Below, piece by piece: positions 18,423 to 27,091 of a DNA stretch of 64,000 nt. Source of the DNA: Planctomycetota bacterium (GTDB lineage: Bacteria > Planctomycetota > J058 > JAJDCP01). The notes beneath the pieces are model-generated. The model saw nothing but the letters and a program-made list of their open reading frames with translations. It was not told the origin of the DNA and did not search any database. Positions within the stretch are counted from its first letter, which is position 1. Every line of letters starts with the position of its first letter. Both the position numbers and the translations under genes were made by a program. The stretch spans positions 1 through 64,000 of the forward strand of contig JAJDCP010000080.1 in assembly GCA_029260765.1 (NCBI GenBank), written 5' to 3'.

Positions 18423-20450
18423 TCAGCTCTGGGACGTGAGGTCCTGGTATGAGGGAACGATCGCCGCCATCCCGGCGAAGGTTTCGGGCTTGTTCGGATC
18501 GAAGCCATCGGGGATGAAGCGTCCGCGCTCCATGGCGTGGCCGTTGTGGGCGCTTGCCGGCAGGCTGCTCAAGGCATGGAAAGAGCCGGAAGTCTTGAAA
18601 TGGTCGGGCAGCTTCCGGTCAAAGGCTCTGGCGAACCATGTGTTCCAGATAACCCTATTGCGCGAGCGCAGGTCCTGCTTCTTGTCGAGCATCAACTTCA
18701 AGGTCCAGTAGACCTGCCAGGTGACATAGGCCCGCCACTCCTGCCTGGGTTCGCCTTGCCAGTCGAAGCTGACCTCTGCGCTGTCCTTCTTGAGCTTGAG
18801 CTTGCCGGTGTCCTTGTCGTAGCTGATCGCGATCGTCTTGCCCCACCATCGTGTCTTGCTGTAGGACTTGCCGCTGCTCGGCAGGCAACCCGGCCAGGCT
18901 GAACGGCTGTTCACCATGCTGATCATCGCGGCGATCGCGCCATAGGTTTCCAGCTTGAAGCGGCCGACCGCCAGCTTCTGGCTGGGCAGGATCACGTCCC
19001 TGATCCAGAAACGGACCTGCCATTCGACCAGACGGCGGTCGCGCATCACCCAGGCGATCGCCTTGCGGAACCAGACCAGGTCGTAGACGCGCTTTCCGAA
19101 AGTGCGGGTCTTCGAGCGTGCGAACCAGCTCTCGGAGAGCAGGGTCTTTTTCAGACCTGCTTCGATGGCTGAGCGCACATCGGCGTCGCCTGGGAGCCCG
19201 GCGTCCAGGTCGATCTCCCCGTAGTCGAGGTCGATCGCATCCCGTGCGACGTCCTTCTCGAACAGTTGCCACAGCACGCCGTTGCCGTCGACCTCGAAGA
19301 ACTCCTTGAAGCGCATAAGAAGCGCCTCTCTGGCCGGTTCTTCGGCCCACAGCGTCTTGAACAGCTTGGCCATCTCGTTCAGGGGCCAATGGGCGACGCC
19401 GATGGTCACCCCGTCCAACGGCTCTACGTGGTCGTAGTGGCGCATGGAGGACGTGCCAGGATCCATCGCCCGGATCAGCCTCGCCAGCGGTGCGTCGTGT
19501 TTGACGATCACGACCTTCTCCGGAGGCTCTGCCAGGTTCAAAAGCGGCTTGCCGTCTGGGCGGCAGATCGGATTGTGGCCGGCCTGCAGCAGCTTCTTGC
19601 GCTGGCGCGGCATGGCAGGCTCGTGGACGAACTGTGGATCGCAGAGCCCCCTGCCCATCAACCTCTGGTGGACCCCGGCATCAGGGCTGAGGTAGCCGTC
19701 CTGCTTGAGACCCATGGTCTTCTGGAAGGCGAGAATCCCGGCCACGGTCGGATCTTGGGGGTCCTCCCCGGCGATCTCGCCCGTCACCTGTCCTTCGTCC
19801 AGGAATCCGAGGGCCCAGAGACGCTCCTGGACTCGCTGCACGTCGTCGAAGCTGGTCTGGTTGCTGGCCCCTTTCTTGTTTCCGCCGCCGTTGGAGGACT
19901 TCTTCGTGTCCCGCCACACCCGACCGACGCTGTGCATCAGGTAGAAACCCCCAAGCCCTCTGGCGTGGGCGAGGATCGTGGCGCGGTCCTGCGAGATCAG
20001 GCGGTCGCGCTGGCGGTCGTGGTAACGGAAGACGCCCCCTGTCTGCGCGGCGTTGCCGGGCTGCACGCGGCCGTCGCTTGCGGGCTCGGGCGCGTTCTGC
20101 GGCGCGCCGAGTGGCTCGACCGACAGGATGCTGGCGTCCTCGGGCTTGCCGTCGACGTCCAGGGTATAGTCCTGACCCGTGGGGACGTGGTGGAAGTGGG
20201 CCTCGGGCAGACCCTCGGCGATGCGCACCCTGGCGCGGGCCACGACCCGTCCGCCAACAGCGAGAAGGCGCGCCTCGGGCTCAGGCGTGTCACCCCAGGG
20301 AGGTGTCTGATTGACGACGAAGCGCACGACCAGGTCCGCTCCCGCGGCCAGGCCGGAAACATAGATCGCCAACCGGCGTCCTGTCGGAATGGAGATGGAA
20401 CCCGTGTCTGTGGTGACGCGCATCACCTTAACGTCTGCTGTAGTGCTCAT
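18423..20450 (-). CDS. large protein with peptidoglycan-binding-like module, function unknown
   Basis: This 675-residue protein is the first gene of a pair with the C39-like protein. Residues about 1-110 look beta-rich. A peptidoglycan-binding-1-like module lies at about 200-275 (DVQRVQERLWALGFLDEG, then FQKTMGLKQDG and HQRLMGRGL), similar to those in the downstream protein. The segment around DGVTIGVAHWPLNEMAKLF and the following helices resemble lysozyme- or chitosanase-like folds only weakly. No catalytic site is claimed. There is no signal peptide, so export would need a specialised route. The ATG at 20450 begins the frame; no better start was seen. Confidence 0.7.
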   Translation of the reverse strand: MSTTADVKVMRVTTDTGSISIPTGRRLAIYVSGLAAGADLVVRFVVNQTPPWGDTPEPEARLLAVGGRVVARARVRIAEGLPEAHFHHVPTGQDYTLDVDGKPEDASILSVEPLGAPQNAPEPASDGRVQPGNAAQTGGVFRYHDRQRDRLISQDRATILAHARGLGGFYLMHSVGRVWRDTKKSSNGGGNKKGASNQTSFDDVQRVQERLWALGFLDEGQVTGEIAGEDPQDPTVAGILAFQKTMGLKQDGYLSPDAGVHQRLMGRGLCDPQFVHEPAMPRQRKKLLQAGHNPICRPDGKPLLNLAEPPEKVVIVKHDAPLARLIRAMDPGTSSMRHYDHVEPLDGVTIGVAHWPLNEMAKLFKTLWAEEPAREALLMRFKEFFEVDGNGVLWQLFEKDVARDAIDLDYGEIDLDAGLPGDADVRSAIEAGLKKTLLSESWFARSKTRTFGKRVYDLVWFRKAIAWVMRDRRLVEWQVRFWIRDVILPSQKLAVGRFKLETYGAIAAMISMVNSRSAWPGCLPSSGKSYSKTRWWGKTIAISYDKDTGKLKLKKDSAEVSFDWQGEPRQEWRAYVTWQVYWTLKLMLDKKQDLRSRNRVIWNTWFARAFDRKLPDHFKTSGSFHALSSLPASAHNGHAMERGRFIPDGFDPNKPETFAGMAAIVPSYQDLTSQS

Positions 20451-20670
20451 GTCTTGCGTGCCCCCTCGCGACTACAAGCACTTGCCGTGAGATTTCGGGC
20501 GGGTACGCTTTTCTGGAAAAATAGTGCCGAGCGAGCCCGGGAAACGCCGCCAAGCCGATCCGCGACGGCATCCTCAACTTCGCCAGCTTTCCATCCCGCG
20601 CCGCCAGAAACTCCCGCTATGGCACAGGGCTTACCAAGACTCGGCGTCTATGGGATGGAGGCATCGCTGA

Positions 20671-21033
20671 GAATGCGCGTATGCAGCCCGTACAGGAAAG
20701 CCGACCCGGCACTTTGCCAGGCGCCCCACAAGCCACGGGCAGCTCTACGCGAAGCTCGACGGCGAGTCTATCGCCGTTCCCGTGGCGCGCCCGAGCTTCC
20801 CGCGCATCGAAGTGGAGGTCGACGGGAGCTGGAAGCTTGTCGCCCCATCGCAAGACATCGAGGCGGCCTGTGACGAGTTTCCCGACGGCCCGCTGATTTT
20901 TTTCAAGAAAGTCGTGCCCTTGCCTGATTCCAACCCAAGTGCATTCGAAGCGGTTTCGAAGGCCCACAGAACGGGGGCCTCACCGCTGAAAAGATTGCGG
21001 CCATCGGTGGTCACGAGCACTCTCGCCCATTGA
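20671..21033 (+). pseudogene. possible 5'-truncated gene remnant
   Basis: From a stop at 20668 to a stop at 21033, the plus-strand frame reads convincingly like protein in its middle (HGQLYAKLDGESIAVPVARP, then SWKLVAPSQDIEAACDEF). It lacks a start codon with a ribosome-binding site and a recognisable family. It is probably the tail of a lost gene. Confidence 0.3.
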
Positions 21034-21210
21034 AACCTGGTCCCACCTAACAGCCTGGTGAAGGGTTGGCATTTCCCGATTGAGGCCGTGTCTTGACGGG
21101 GCTGTCTGGTTCCGCGAGAGAATCGAACGAAGAACCCAACTGTCCCGCCGCCATGATCCTGGTCATGATCTTGAAGACTGCCTCGAGACACTAGTGGGTT
21201 GCGAGCAAGC

Positions 21211-21384
21211 TTACAAGGTCGGGACCACAAGGAGACCGTCGCTGAGCCAGAACATCTCAAAGCCGGTTTGGAGCGAAACAACCAGCAGGGTGAAACCGGC
21301 CAATGAGGGTGTGACCCACCAGCGCGCCAGCCAGGCGAAGATCAATGGCATTGCCAACAAGATCCGGCAGATTGAGCCGCCCAT
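21211..21384 (-). CDS. 57-residue two-helix membrane protein, DUF2892/YgaP-like
   Basis: The peptide starts MGGSICRILLAMPLIFAWLA, has a second hydrophobic stretch (PSLAGFTLLVVSLQTGF), and ends FWLSDGLLVVPTL. This layout (a glycine plus Arg motif before helix 1, then a second helix ending near a short polar turn) resembles DUF2892 proteins of the YgaP type, although the usual cysteine is absent. The ATG at 21384 follows GGAG by seven bases. DUF2892 proteins are often linked to rhodaneses and sulfur stress. The function here is inferred weakly. Confidence 0.45.
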   Translation of the reverse strand: MGGSICRILLAMPLIFAWLARWWVTPSLAGFTLLVVSLQTGFEMFWLSDGLLVVPTL

Positions 21385-21617
21385 CAACAAGCTCCAGCAA
21401 CCGCTCGATGATGCGGGCACAACGCTCCGACACCGACGGCGACGCCCATCTGCCCCCGTCGATCCGGTTGTCCTGAAGAGTCAAGGGTAGTGGATTGACG
21501 CGCCTCGGTTCTGGCCAGATAAAAGAAGCACGTTACGGGTTGTGGGCCGATAGTGGAGCCTGCATTCGAGTCTGCATCCAAGAGAGGCCTACGGGAAACC
21601 ACGGCTGGAGTGAGCTG

Positions 21618-21770
21618 ATGAAAGTCCGAGCAAGCATCTACGCGGGGCCCTACATCAAGTTCAGCGTACCATCGTTGTCCGCACCCGGGCAGCAGCAGTT
21701 CACCGTGACAGACGCAGGCGATCTGCCGGGCAACTCTGCGTTCGGCCTCTCGCACAATCCGCACCTCTAA
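21618..21770 (+). CDS. 50-residue peptide related to the IKAG micro-peptides
   Basis: The N-terminus MKVRASIYAGPYI aligns with MKTRTQIKAGPTF of the two genes at 9.5 kb: M-K-x-R-x-x-I-x-A-G-P. The remaining 37 residues are Ser/Gly/Pro-rich (APGQQQFTVTDAGD) and end HNPHL. The ATG is preceded by GGAG seven bases upstream. There is no Cys, signal peptide or membrane helix. It is divergent from the DUF2892-like gene. A shared leader-like N-terminus with variable C-termini is compatible with a precursor-peptide family, but this is not shown. Confidence 0.5.
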   Translation: MKVRASIYAGPYIKFSVPSLSAPGQQQFTVTDAGDLPGNSAFGLSHNPHL

Positions 21771-21907
21771 ACCCGGTCCACGCGCCCGGGATCTTGCCGA
21801 CGTCGCCCCAGCCGACGCGCTCTGGGGCGGCCGCGACCCTGTCGAAGGCGCGCTCGTGGGGGCTGCCCAGCGCGCCCCAGGCTGGCCTTGTGGCTGCTTG
21901 AGGCCGG

Positions 21908-22042
21908 TCAGCGCCGTCGCGTGACGGTGCTCTGGAAGTAGAAGTGGCTCGTCTCCTCGCGGTCCTGGTCGCAGGACGGGCAGTCCTCCTGACGGTTTCG
22001 CCGGCCGCAGTCCTCACACTCGCTTCCTTGGCGTTTTCTCAT
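21908..22042 (-). CDS. 44-residue zinc-ribbon-like microprotein
   Basis: The short frame begins MRKRQGSECEDCG and continues with CPSC about eight residues after the first pair, giving C-x2-C...C-x2-C typical of a small zinc ribbon. It ends in a basic tail (TVTRRR). The ATG at 22042 has a strong AGGAG seven bases upstream, the main argument for translation. It is divergent from the von Willebrand A gene (start 22272). The function is unknown; nucleic-acid or protein contact is typical for such ribbons. Confidence 0.5.
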   Translation of the reverse strand: MRKRQGSECEDCGRRNRQEDCPSCDQDREETSHFYFQSTVTRRR

Positions 22043-22271
22043 CTTCGGGCTCCTGGCTTGTTCTCCGCGAACCACAACGTTCCGCATTCCATCGCGCCAG
22101 CCCACGCCATCCGTCGCCCTGCCTGCAATGATCCGCAACGGTCTTGTCCGTGGCTACAGGCGCAGGCTGGGAGCAGCTACAGGGTTGATGGTCTCTCACA
22201 GACTTGCTGACGACGCGCAGGATCGAGGCTGCCCGACTCGTCTCGTGCCTGTGTACTTGGAGGAGAACCTG

Positions 22272-23510
22272 ATGCGCAGCTTGATCCTGGTAGTTCTAAC
22301 GATCTCTGTTGTCGCGGCCGACGAGCCGTCCCGGGCCATCCGTCGCCGCGTGCTTGAGGCGCTCAGCGTTGGCGAGCCTAGCCGGGTCGAGTCAGCCGTC
22401 CAGGAGTTGATCGGTCTCGACGGCAAGGCGGCCGCCCGGGACGCTCTCGCGCTCTTGCGTGCGGAGGTGCTCGGTTTCGCGGCGCCCGCGCCCCGGCTCG
22501 CCATCATCGACGCCTGCGAGCGTGCGCTGGGCATGATGCTCGACGCCAGAGCCAGAAAGTTGATCTTGAAAACCGTTATGGATGATGGGGAAGAAGACCG
22601 CCGGCTGATCCTGGTCGACGTGTTGGCCTTGTGGGGGGATCTCGAAGCTATCGATGCCTTGCATCGGCTGTTCGGCTCCGACGACGCGCCCGAGCGAGTG
22701 CGCATCCAGGCAGTTCGCGCCATGATGCACATCCCGGACACCTCCGCGATCCGGATGCTACGTGCGTGGCACGACACGACCCGTCAACGCGACGCCTTGT
22801 ACGACGAGGTGCGGCGCTTCCTGATCGCATTCCGGGAGCCCGTGGGCTCGCCCTCCCGCTCGCCTGCCGACGAGCGAACAGCCGACCGGGCTTGGGTGAT
22901 CCGGTGTCCGCTGTATGCGGGAACTGTCTTCATGCTCGACATCTCGGGCAGCATGCATCGCCGTGATCCTTTTCCCGGCGACGACGCCGCCGCCCGCGGT
23001 CTGTGCCCGGAGTGTGGACAGGAGCATCGGGGCGTCGACCTGCCCGCGGACCGCGAGCGGATGTTCCGTGCGCGCCGCGCCCTTGAGCACGCGATCAGCG
23101 GGCCTGATCTGCTTCCGGCGTTGAACCTGATCGCCTTCAATGCAGAGGTTCAGGTCTTCCGCCAGACATTGGTCAAGGCAAAGCTGCCGGCCCGGGAGCA
23201 GGCGCTGGCCTGGCTGCGCGAGCTCACGAACAACGGGGTGACGCGCACGGATCTGGCCCTGGAGGAAGCCTTCGCTCTCCATTCCCAGTCGACCGTACAC
23301 TTCACCCTGATCTCCGACGGCGCCCCAACCGGAGCCGACGGCATTCCTCTAGATGCCGAGGGGCAGGCGGAGTTGCTGGCACGCGTGCGCGCGCTCAACC
23401 GGCTGCGCAAGTTGCGGATCGATACCTATGGCCTGTTGGGGTGTGACACCGAATTCATGCGTGCGCTCGCCGAACAGAACTTCGGGACTTTCTTTCCGGA
23501 TCGGGAATGA
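22272..23510 (+). CDS. secreted von Willebrand A protein with HEAT-like N-terminal region
   Basis: This 412-residue protein starts with a hydrophobic export signal (MRSLILVVLTISVVAADE). Residues about 20-190 are helical, HEAT-like repeats (RIQAVRAMMHI, EEDRRLILVDVLALWGD). A von Willebrand A domain follows from about 215, with the MIDAS motif DISGSM at 223-228 for metal-dependent binding. Inside the domain an insert carries CPECG, a possible metal-binding turn. GGAGGAG six bases before the ATG at 22272 fixes the start, although the frame is open upstream. Likely role: extracytoplasmic adhesion or assembly factor. Confidence 0.85.
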   Translation: MRSLILVVLTISVVAADEPSRAIRRRVLEALSVGEPSRVESAVQELIGLDGKAAARDALALLRAEVLGFAAPAPRLAIIDACERALGMMLDARARKLILKTVMDDGEEDRRLILVDVLALWGDLEAIDALHRLFGSDDAPERVRIQAVRAMMHIPDTSAIRMLRAWHDTTRQRDALYDEVRRFLIAFREPVGSPSRSPADERTADRAWVIRCPLYAGTVFMLDISGSMHRRDPFPGDDAAARGLCPECGQEHRGVDLPADRERMFRARRALEHAISGPDLLPALNLIAFNAEVQVFRQTLVKAKLPAREQALAWLRELTNNGVTRTDLALEEAFALHSQSTVHFTLISDGAPTGADGIPLDAEGQAELLARVRALNRLRKLRIDTYGLLGCDTEFMRALAEQNFGTFFPDRE

Positions 23511-23584
23511 GTCCGGCGTCGTAGCTCCGCGAGTCTTGCGCCACCCCTTCGGCCTGCTCCTGCGCCAGGGCTACGGGGACTCGG

Positions 23585-23890
23585 TTGCGCCTCTGGAGTA
23601 CGGTACAAGGTCGATCCGAGGAAGGTGTACGCGGTTGGTGCACCGACGGTTTTGCGGCGGCCCATGCCTCCGGCGCTCTCGCCTTGTCGGGCGGCGCGCA
23701 GTTCGGCCTGGGGCTCGGTGGCGGGCTCAGATATTCAGCCGCCGCCATCGCGTTGGACGCGAACAAGCAGGTGGCGTACTGCCGCAATCACCGAGGCAAG
23801 GTCGTCGGCCGACAGCTTCTCGCGCTGTGCGAAGAGGAACAACTCTTCTGCTTCGAGGGGTTGCCCATCGTGGTGGCGACCCGGACTTGA
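23585..23890 (+). CDS. hypothetical protein, about 100 residues, start uncertain
   Basis: The frame ending at 23890 is protein-like from about 23630: a Gly/Ala-rich hydrophobic stretch (SGGAQFGLGLGGGLRYSAAA), then a C-terminal part with three Cys (VAYCRNHRGKVVG, LALCEEEQLFCFEG). Only a TTG at 23585 is available as a distal start and no clear ribosome-binding site was found. It lies between the von Willebrand A gene and an orphan. No family is recognised. Confidence 0.35.
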   Translation: MRLWSTVQGRSEEGVRGWCTDGFAAAHASGALALSGGAQFGLGLGGGLRYSAAAIALDANKQVAYCRNHRGKVVGRQLLALCEEEQLFCFEGLPIVVATRT

Positions 23891-23974
23891 GCGGTCATCG
23901 GCCCCGCAGGGACGGCGTCCACCGGGGGGCGCGGCTGGCTCGCCCGCGGCGCCCCCATCCCCGGGTGCAGCATC

Positions 23975-24703
23975 CTACTCCCGAAGCACACGGCCGCCGG
24001 GACGCGTGTGCGTCTGGCCCGTTCGTGGGTGCCGGGGATCGCGCACCGGGTTGGTCACGGTTCCGTCGCTCGGCTTCGAGCGGGAAGGCAGCGTGCCCCC
24101 TCCACCTCCGTTGAGGATGCTGCCAATGGCCAGCGCGGCCCGGAGCGGGTCGAGGCCGGCGAACTGGATCTGAGTCACGCCGATGGCTGCCTGAGGCGTC
24201 GACCAGGAGAACGCCGCGCGCCGGCTCGCCTTTTTGTATGCGAGACGGCCGCCGCACTGTGCGGCCTCGATACGCACTTCGACCGAGTTGAGATTTCCTT
24301 TGGAGCGGAGCCAGTTGATGGTCTGCCTGACATCCGGAAACACCCGCCTCAGCTTGTCGAGGGCGTGCAACAGCGTCGGGAAGCCCGGGTTGTGCTTCAG
24401 GGGCACGCTGCTGCACAACAACCCGTAGCCGATGCACCCAGTGAAGGAGATGAAAGCCTCGGCCAGCGAGATCCGGGGTGTGCTCAGGGTCCACTCGGTG
24501 GTGCCGTGGTAGCTGGCCTGCAAGGGGATGGCCGAGAGGCTGAGCCCCCCGACGTTCAGCCCCCATTCCATGAACCCTGTGCGCCCGCTGAGCTTGCCCC
24601 AGCCGAACCCCGTCTCGAGAAACTTGACGCCGATCGAGCCGGTCTGTGCGCGCAACCTGAATGACGTCGACGTGTCCAAAACAACACTGGGATTTAAATC
24701 CAT
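23975..24703 (-). CDS. orphan protein of unknown function
   Basis: This 242-residue protein is read from the ATG at 24703, which follows GGAGG at five bases; the frame extends further upstream without such a site. The N-terminal 80 residues look like alternating strands (SFRLRAQTGSIGVKFLETG, GLNVGGLSLSAIPLQ). A Cys-containing hydrophobic patch follows (FISFTGCIGYGLLCSS). The C-terminal 60 residues are low complexity (Gly, Arg, Pro, Thr). There is no signal peptide and no recognised family. A possible 50-residue gene lies 68 bases upstream on the same strand. Confidence 0.55.
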   Translation of the reverse strand: MDLNPSVVLDTSTSFRLRAQTGSIGVKFLETGFGWGKLSGRTGFMEWGLNVGGLSLSAIPLQASYHGTTEWTLSTPRISLAEAFISFTGCIGYGLLCSSVPLKHNPGFPTLLHALDKLRRVFPDVRQTINWLRSKGNLNSVEVRIEAAQCGGRLAYKKASRRAAFSWSTPQAAIGVTQIQFAGLDPLRAALAIGSILNGGGGGTLPSRSKPSDGTVTNPVRDPRHPRTGQTHTRPGGRVLRE

Positions 24704-24771
24704 AACAACCTCCAGAAGCCCCGCCGCGGGGCGTGCCGTAACGCTTCCTTCTCCCGGGACCGCAGAGGGGT

Positions 24772-24924
24772 TCAGCATTTCTTGTGTTTTTCTGTCGCGC
24801 CGGCCGCGTGACCTGTCCGTCGCGGTCGAGGTCCGCAGGGTTCCGGTGTCGTCTGGACAGGGGCCTTGTCGCTCCCCAGGGTCCAGCGCACTGTGCGAGT
24901 GGGCTGGATCTTCGCTGCTTCCAT
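24772..24924 (-). CDS. possible 50-residue peptide gene ending in Cys
   Basis: A short frame starts MEAAKIQPTRTVRWTLG, has TTPEPCGPRPRR in its middle and ends TEKHKKC. AAGGGA lies eight bases before the ATG at 24924. It lies on the same strand, just upstream of the orphan at 23975-24703. Codon composition is only mildly coding-like, so this call is tentative. Confidence 0.3.
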   Translation of the reverse strand: MEAAKIQPTRTVRWTLGSDKAPVQTTPEPCGPRPRRTGHAAGATEKHKKC

Positions 24925-25067
24925 GACTGGGTCCCTTGCCGGCTCAAGTCGCAGAATGTTGCAGTCCTTCGATGTGTGCCTCCAGGCACGGCTGCTGCTG
25001 ACCAGGGCAGAGCATGAGGGGAACATCCCGCCGGGCTCGACCCGACACAGACCCTGGAGCTGTGCAA

Positions 25068-25664
25068 ATGCGACGTCCTGTGCCTTTTCAGTACAGCGCC
25101 CTGGCAGCTGTTGCCCTTTCATCGTCTGGCTGCGCGACGATCTCGCTTTGGCATGGAAACGAAGCGACGCTCGAGACCGATCTGCCGCAGCTGGTAGGCG
25201 AGCCGATCTACGATTTCGCGGAGAAGACACTGTATGTCGGGCTGGCCTACCGCAGCGGCCACGAGCTGTTGCGCATCCAGCCCGTCAGGCCCGCTCGGAT
25301 GGCCGCGCGCTTTCCTGGGCCGCCACGCGGCACAGTTTCCTCCCTGCCGCTCGTCCGTCCGGACCTGCCACCGCACTCCGACGCACCCGACAACGTGGGC
25401 GTGAGCCGCGACGGCTTGCAGTTGCTGATCGGCTACGGGGAGCGCAGCCCTTGCGTGCTCGCGCTGGACGACCCTACCCACCGTGTGCCCGCTTCGACCC
25501 TCGGCCAGCTTTGGCGCGGTAGCCTGACTCCCTTCGCCCTGCTCGCGGACTTCGTCAGCTCACCCATTCAGCTGGCGATGGGCGCCTGGCAGCTCTTCGG
25601 GAGACGCCGCCGCCCGCCGCTGATTCTCGGTCCGTTGTTGGTGGTAGGGAACGCGAAGCCTTGA
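25068..25664 (+). CDS. small lipoprotein of unknown function
   Basis: This 198-residue protein starts MRRPVPFQYSALAAVALSSS followed by GCATI, a short lipoprotein signal with a lipobox-like SSGC. GGAG precedes the ATG by eight bases; the open frame further upstream has no site. The middle is Pro/Arg-rich, and a hydrophobic stretch occurs near SLTPFALLADFVSSPIQLAM. The general plan (short lipoprotein, LADFVSSPIQL-like helix) recalls YceK/YidQ-type lipoproteins, but similarity is weak. It stands alone. Confidence 0.6.
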   Translation: MRRPVPFQYSALAAVALSSSGCATISLWHGNEATLETDLPQLVGEPIYDFAEKTLYVGLAYRSGHELLRIQPVRPARMAARFPGPPRGTVSSLPLVRPDLPPHSDAPDNVGVSRDGLQLLIGYGERSPCVLALDDPTHRVPASTLGQLWRGSLTPFALLADFVSSPIQLAMGAWQLFGRRRRPPLILGPLLVVGNAKP

Positions 25665-25747
25665 CGGCCGCGGGGAGACCGGTGTGGCTAGGGAATTCCA
25701 CCCGCCGAGCCAACAGGCGGGCCGACCAGTGAATGCTCGACTTCCTC

Positions 25748-25851
25748 TTCCTTGCCAGTCGGTTGTCGTTGGCTTTCTGCTCGTTGGGTGCGGGGTCTAT
25801 CCCCGCCCGACGCGGCAGAGCGAAGCGTCCGAGTCTGCGAGGTGGTGAACC
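25748..25851 (+). repeat. dispersed extragenic repeat, copy A
   Basis: It shares cttgccagtc, ttgtcgt, gggtgcgggg and ccccgcccgacgcggcagag, then agcgaagcgtc and tgcgaggtggtgaacc, with the copy at 38105-38193. This copy has a 15-base insertion in its left part. The ggggt/acccc half-sites make it fold. A shortened relative is the palindrome at 258-300. Confidence 0.7.
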
Positions 25852-25885
25852 GGGAAGAGCAGCAGAGCCCTTAGAAGGGCAGCGC

Positions 25886-27091
25886 TCAGGGGACCAGACG
25901 ACTGCGCACCTGCACCTCACCGTGCAGCGAGCGATGCACCGGGCACATGTCAGCGATCTGTAGCAAGCGCGCGCGTTGTTCTTCGTCCAGATCCCCGAAC
26001 AACTCGATGTTCCGGTCGATGATGTCGACTCTACCGTCCTTCGATGTGCACTCCTCGCAGTCCTGCGCGTGGATCTTCTGGTGACGCAGCGTGATCCGCG
26101 CATCCCGAAGCGGCCAGCCCTTGCGCTTCGCGTACATACGCAGGGTCATCGTGGTGCATGCCCCCAGGGCTGCCGCGAGCAGACCGTAGGGGGAGGGGCC
26201 GCTGTCGCTTCCCCCGACCGAACGCGGCTCATCCGCTCGCAGCGGGTGACCTTGTGCCGTGATGACGACGGCGTAGCCCTCGGCCTCGGCCATCTGTGCG
26301 ACTGTCGTGTCGTGGGGCGGAGGGACCTGGCTCGGCGGAGGCAGATAGCGCTCGACCCAACTGGCGATGACCCCGCCGGCATACCGTGCGTCGGCCGTGC
26401 GGGAGAGCAGATGGTCCGCGCCATCGAGGCTGAGGAAGCTCTTGGGATGGCGGGCATGCTGGTACAGGTGGCGGGCGTTGTCGATCCCGACGATCTTGTC
26501 CTGCGGCGAGTGCAGGATCAGCAGCGCCTTTCCCAACGACTGGATGCGCTCGGTCTGGGTCTGCTCGTTGAGGTCGTCGAGGAGCTGCTGGCGGACGCGG
26601 AAGGGGCGGCCACCAATCTGCACCAGCGCCTCCCCTTCACGCGCGATCTGGTCCTTGACCGGGTCGAGCAGATGGGCGACATGCTTGGGATCACAGGGTG
26701 CCCCGATCGTGGCGATGGCCCGGGCTGAAGCGACCTGTTGCGCCGCCGCGATCACCGCGGCTCCACCCAGGCTGTGGCCGATCAGCAGGGTCGGCGCCTG
26801 GCCCTGGGAAGTCATGTAGCGGGCCGCCGCGACCAGATCCTCTATGTTGCTGCTGAAGTTGGTGTCGGCGAAATCGCCCTCCGATTCCCCCAGGCCGCTG
26901 AAGTCGAAGCGCAGCACCCCCAGCCCGCGGAATACGAGCGCGCGGCTGATCGCACGGACCGCCTTGAGATCCTTGCTGCAGGTAAAGCAGTGGGCGAACA
27001 GCGCCCACGCGCGGGCCACGCCGGGCTGCTCCAGGCGCCCCACCAGAGTGACACCAGAGGCTCCTGGGAAACGGACAACATCTCCGGGCAT
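25886..27091 (-). CDS. bifunctional alpha/beta hydrolase - OsmC family protein
   Basis: This 401-residue fusion joins two domains. Residues 1-250 are an alpha/beta hydrolase with nucleophile elbow GHSLGG (Ser near 105), acid loop SPQDKIVG and a late His in DGADHLL. Residues 265-401 are an OsmC/Ohr-like domain with its two redox cysteines in ALGACTTMTLRMYA and ADMCPVHRSL. OsmC proteins reduce organic hydroperoxides through paired cysteines; the fused hydrolase may supply or clear lipid-type substrates. AAGGAG seven bases before the ATG at 27091 sets the start. This fusion architecture is known in proteobacteria and other phyla. A decayed partial duplicate lies at 33064-33234. Confidence 0.93.
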   Translation of the reverse strand: MPGDVVRFPGASGVTLVGRLEQPGVARAWALFAHCFTCSKDLKAVRAISRALVFRGLGVLRFDFSGLGESEGDFADTNFSSNIEDLVAAARYMTSQGQAPTLLIGHSLGGAAVIAAAQQVASARAIATIGAPCDPKHVAHLLDPVKDQIAREGEALVQIGGRPFRVRQQLLDDLNEQTQTERIQSLGKALLILHSPQDKIVGIDNARHLYQHARHPKSFLSLDGADHLLSRTADARYAGGVIASWVERYLPPPSQVPPPHDTTVAQMAEAEGYAVVITAQGHPLRADEPRSVGGSDSGPSPYGLLAAALGACTTMTLRMYAKRKGWPLRDARITLRHQKIHAQDCEECTSKDGRVDIIDRNIELFGDLDEEQRARLLQIADMCPVHRSLHGEVQVRSRLVP

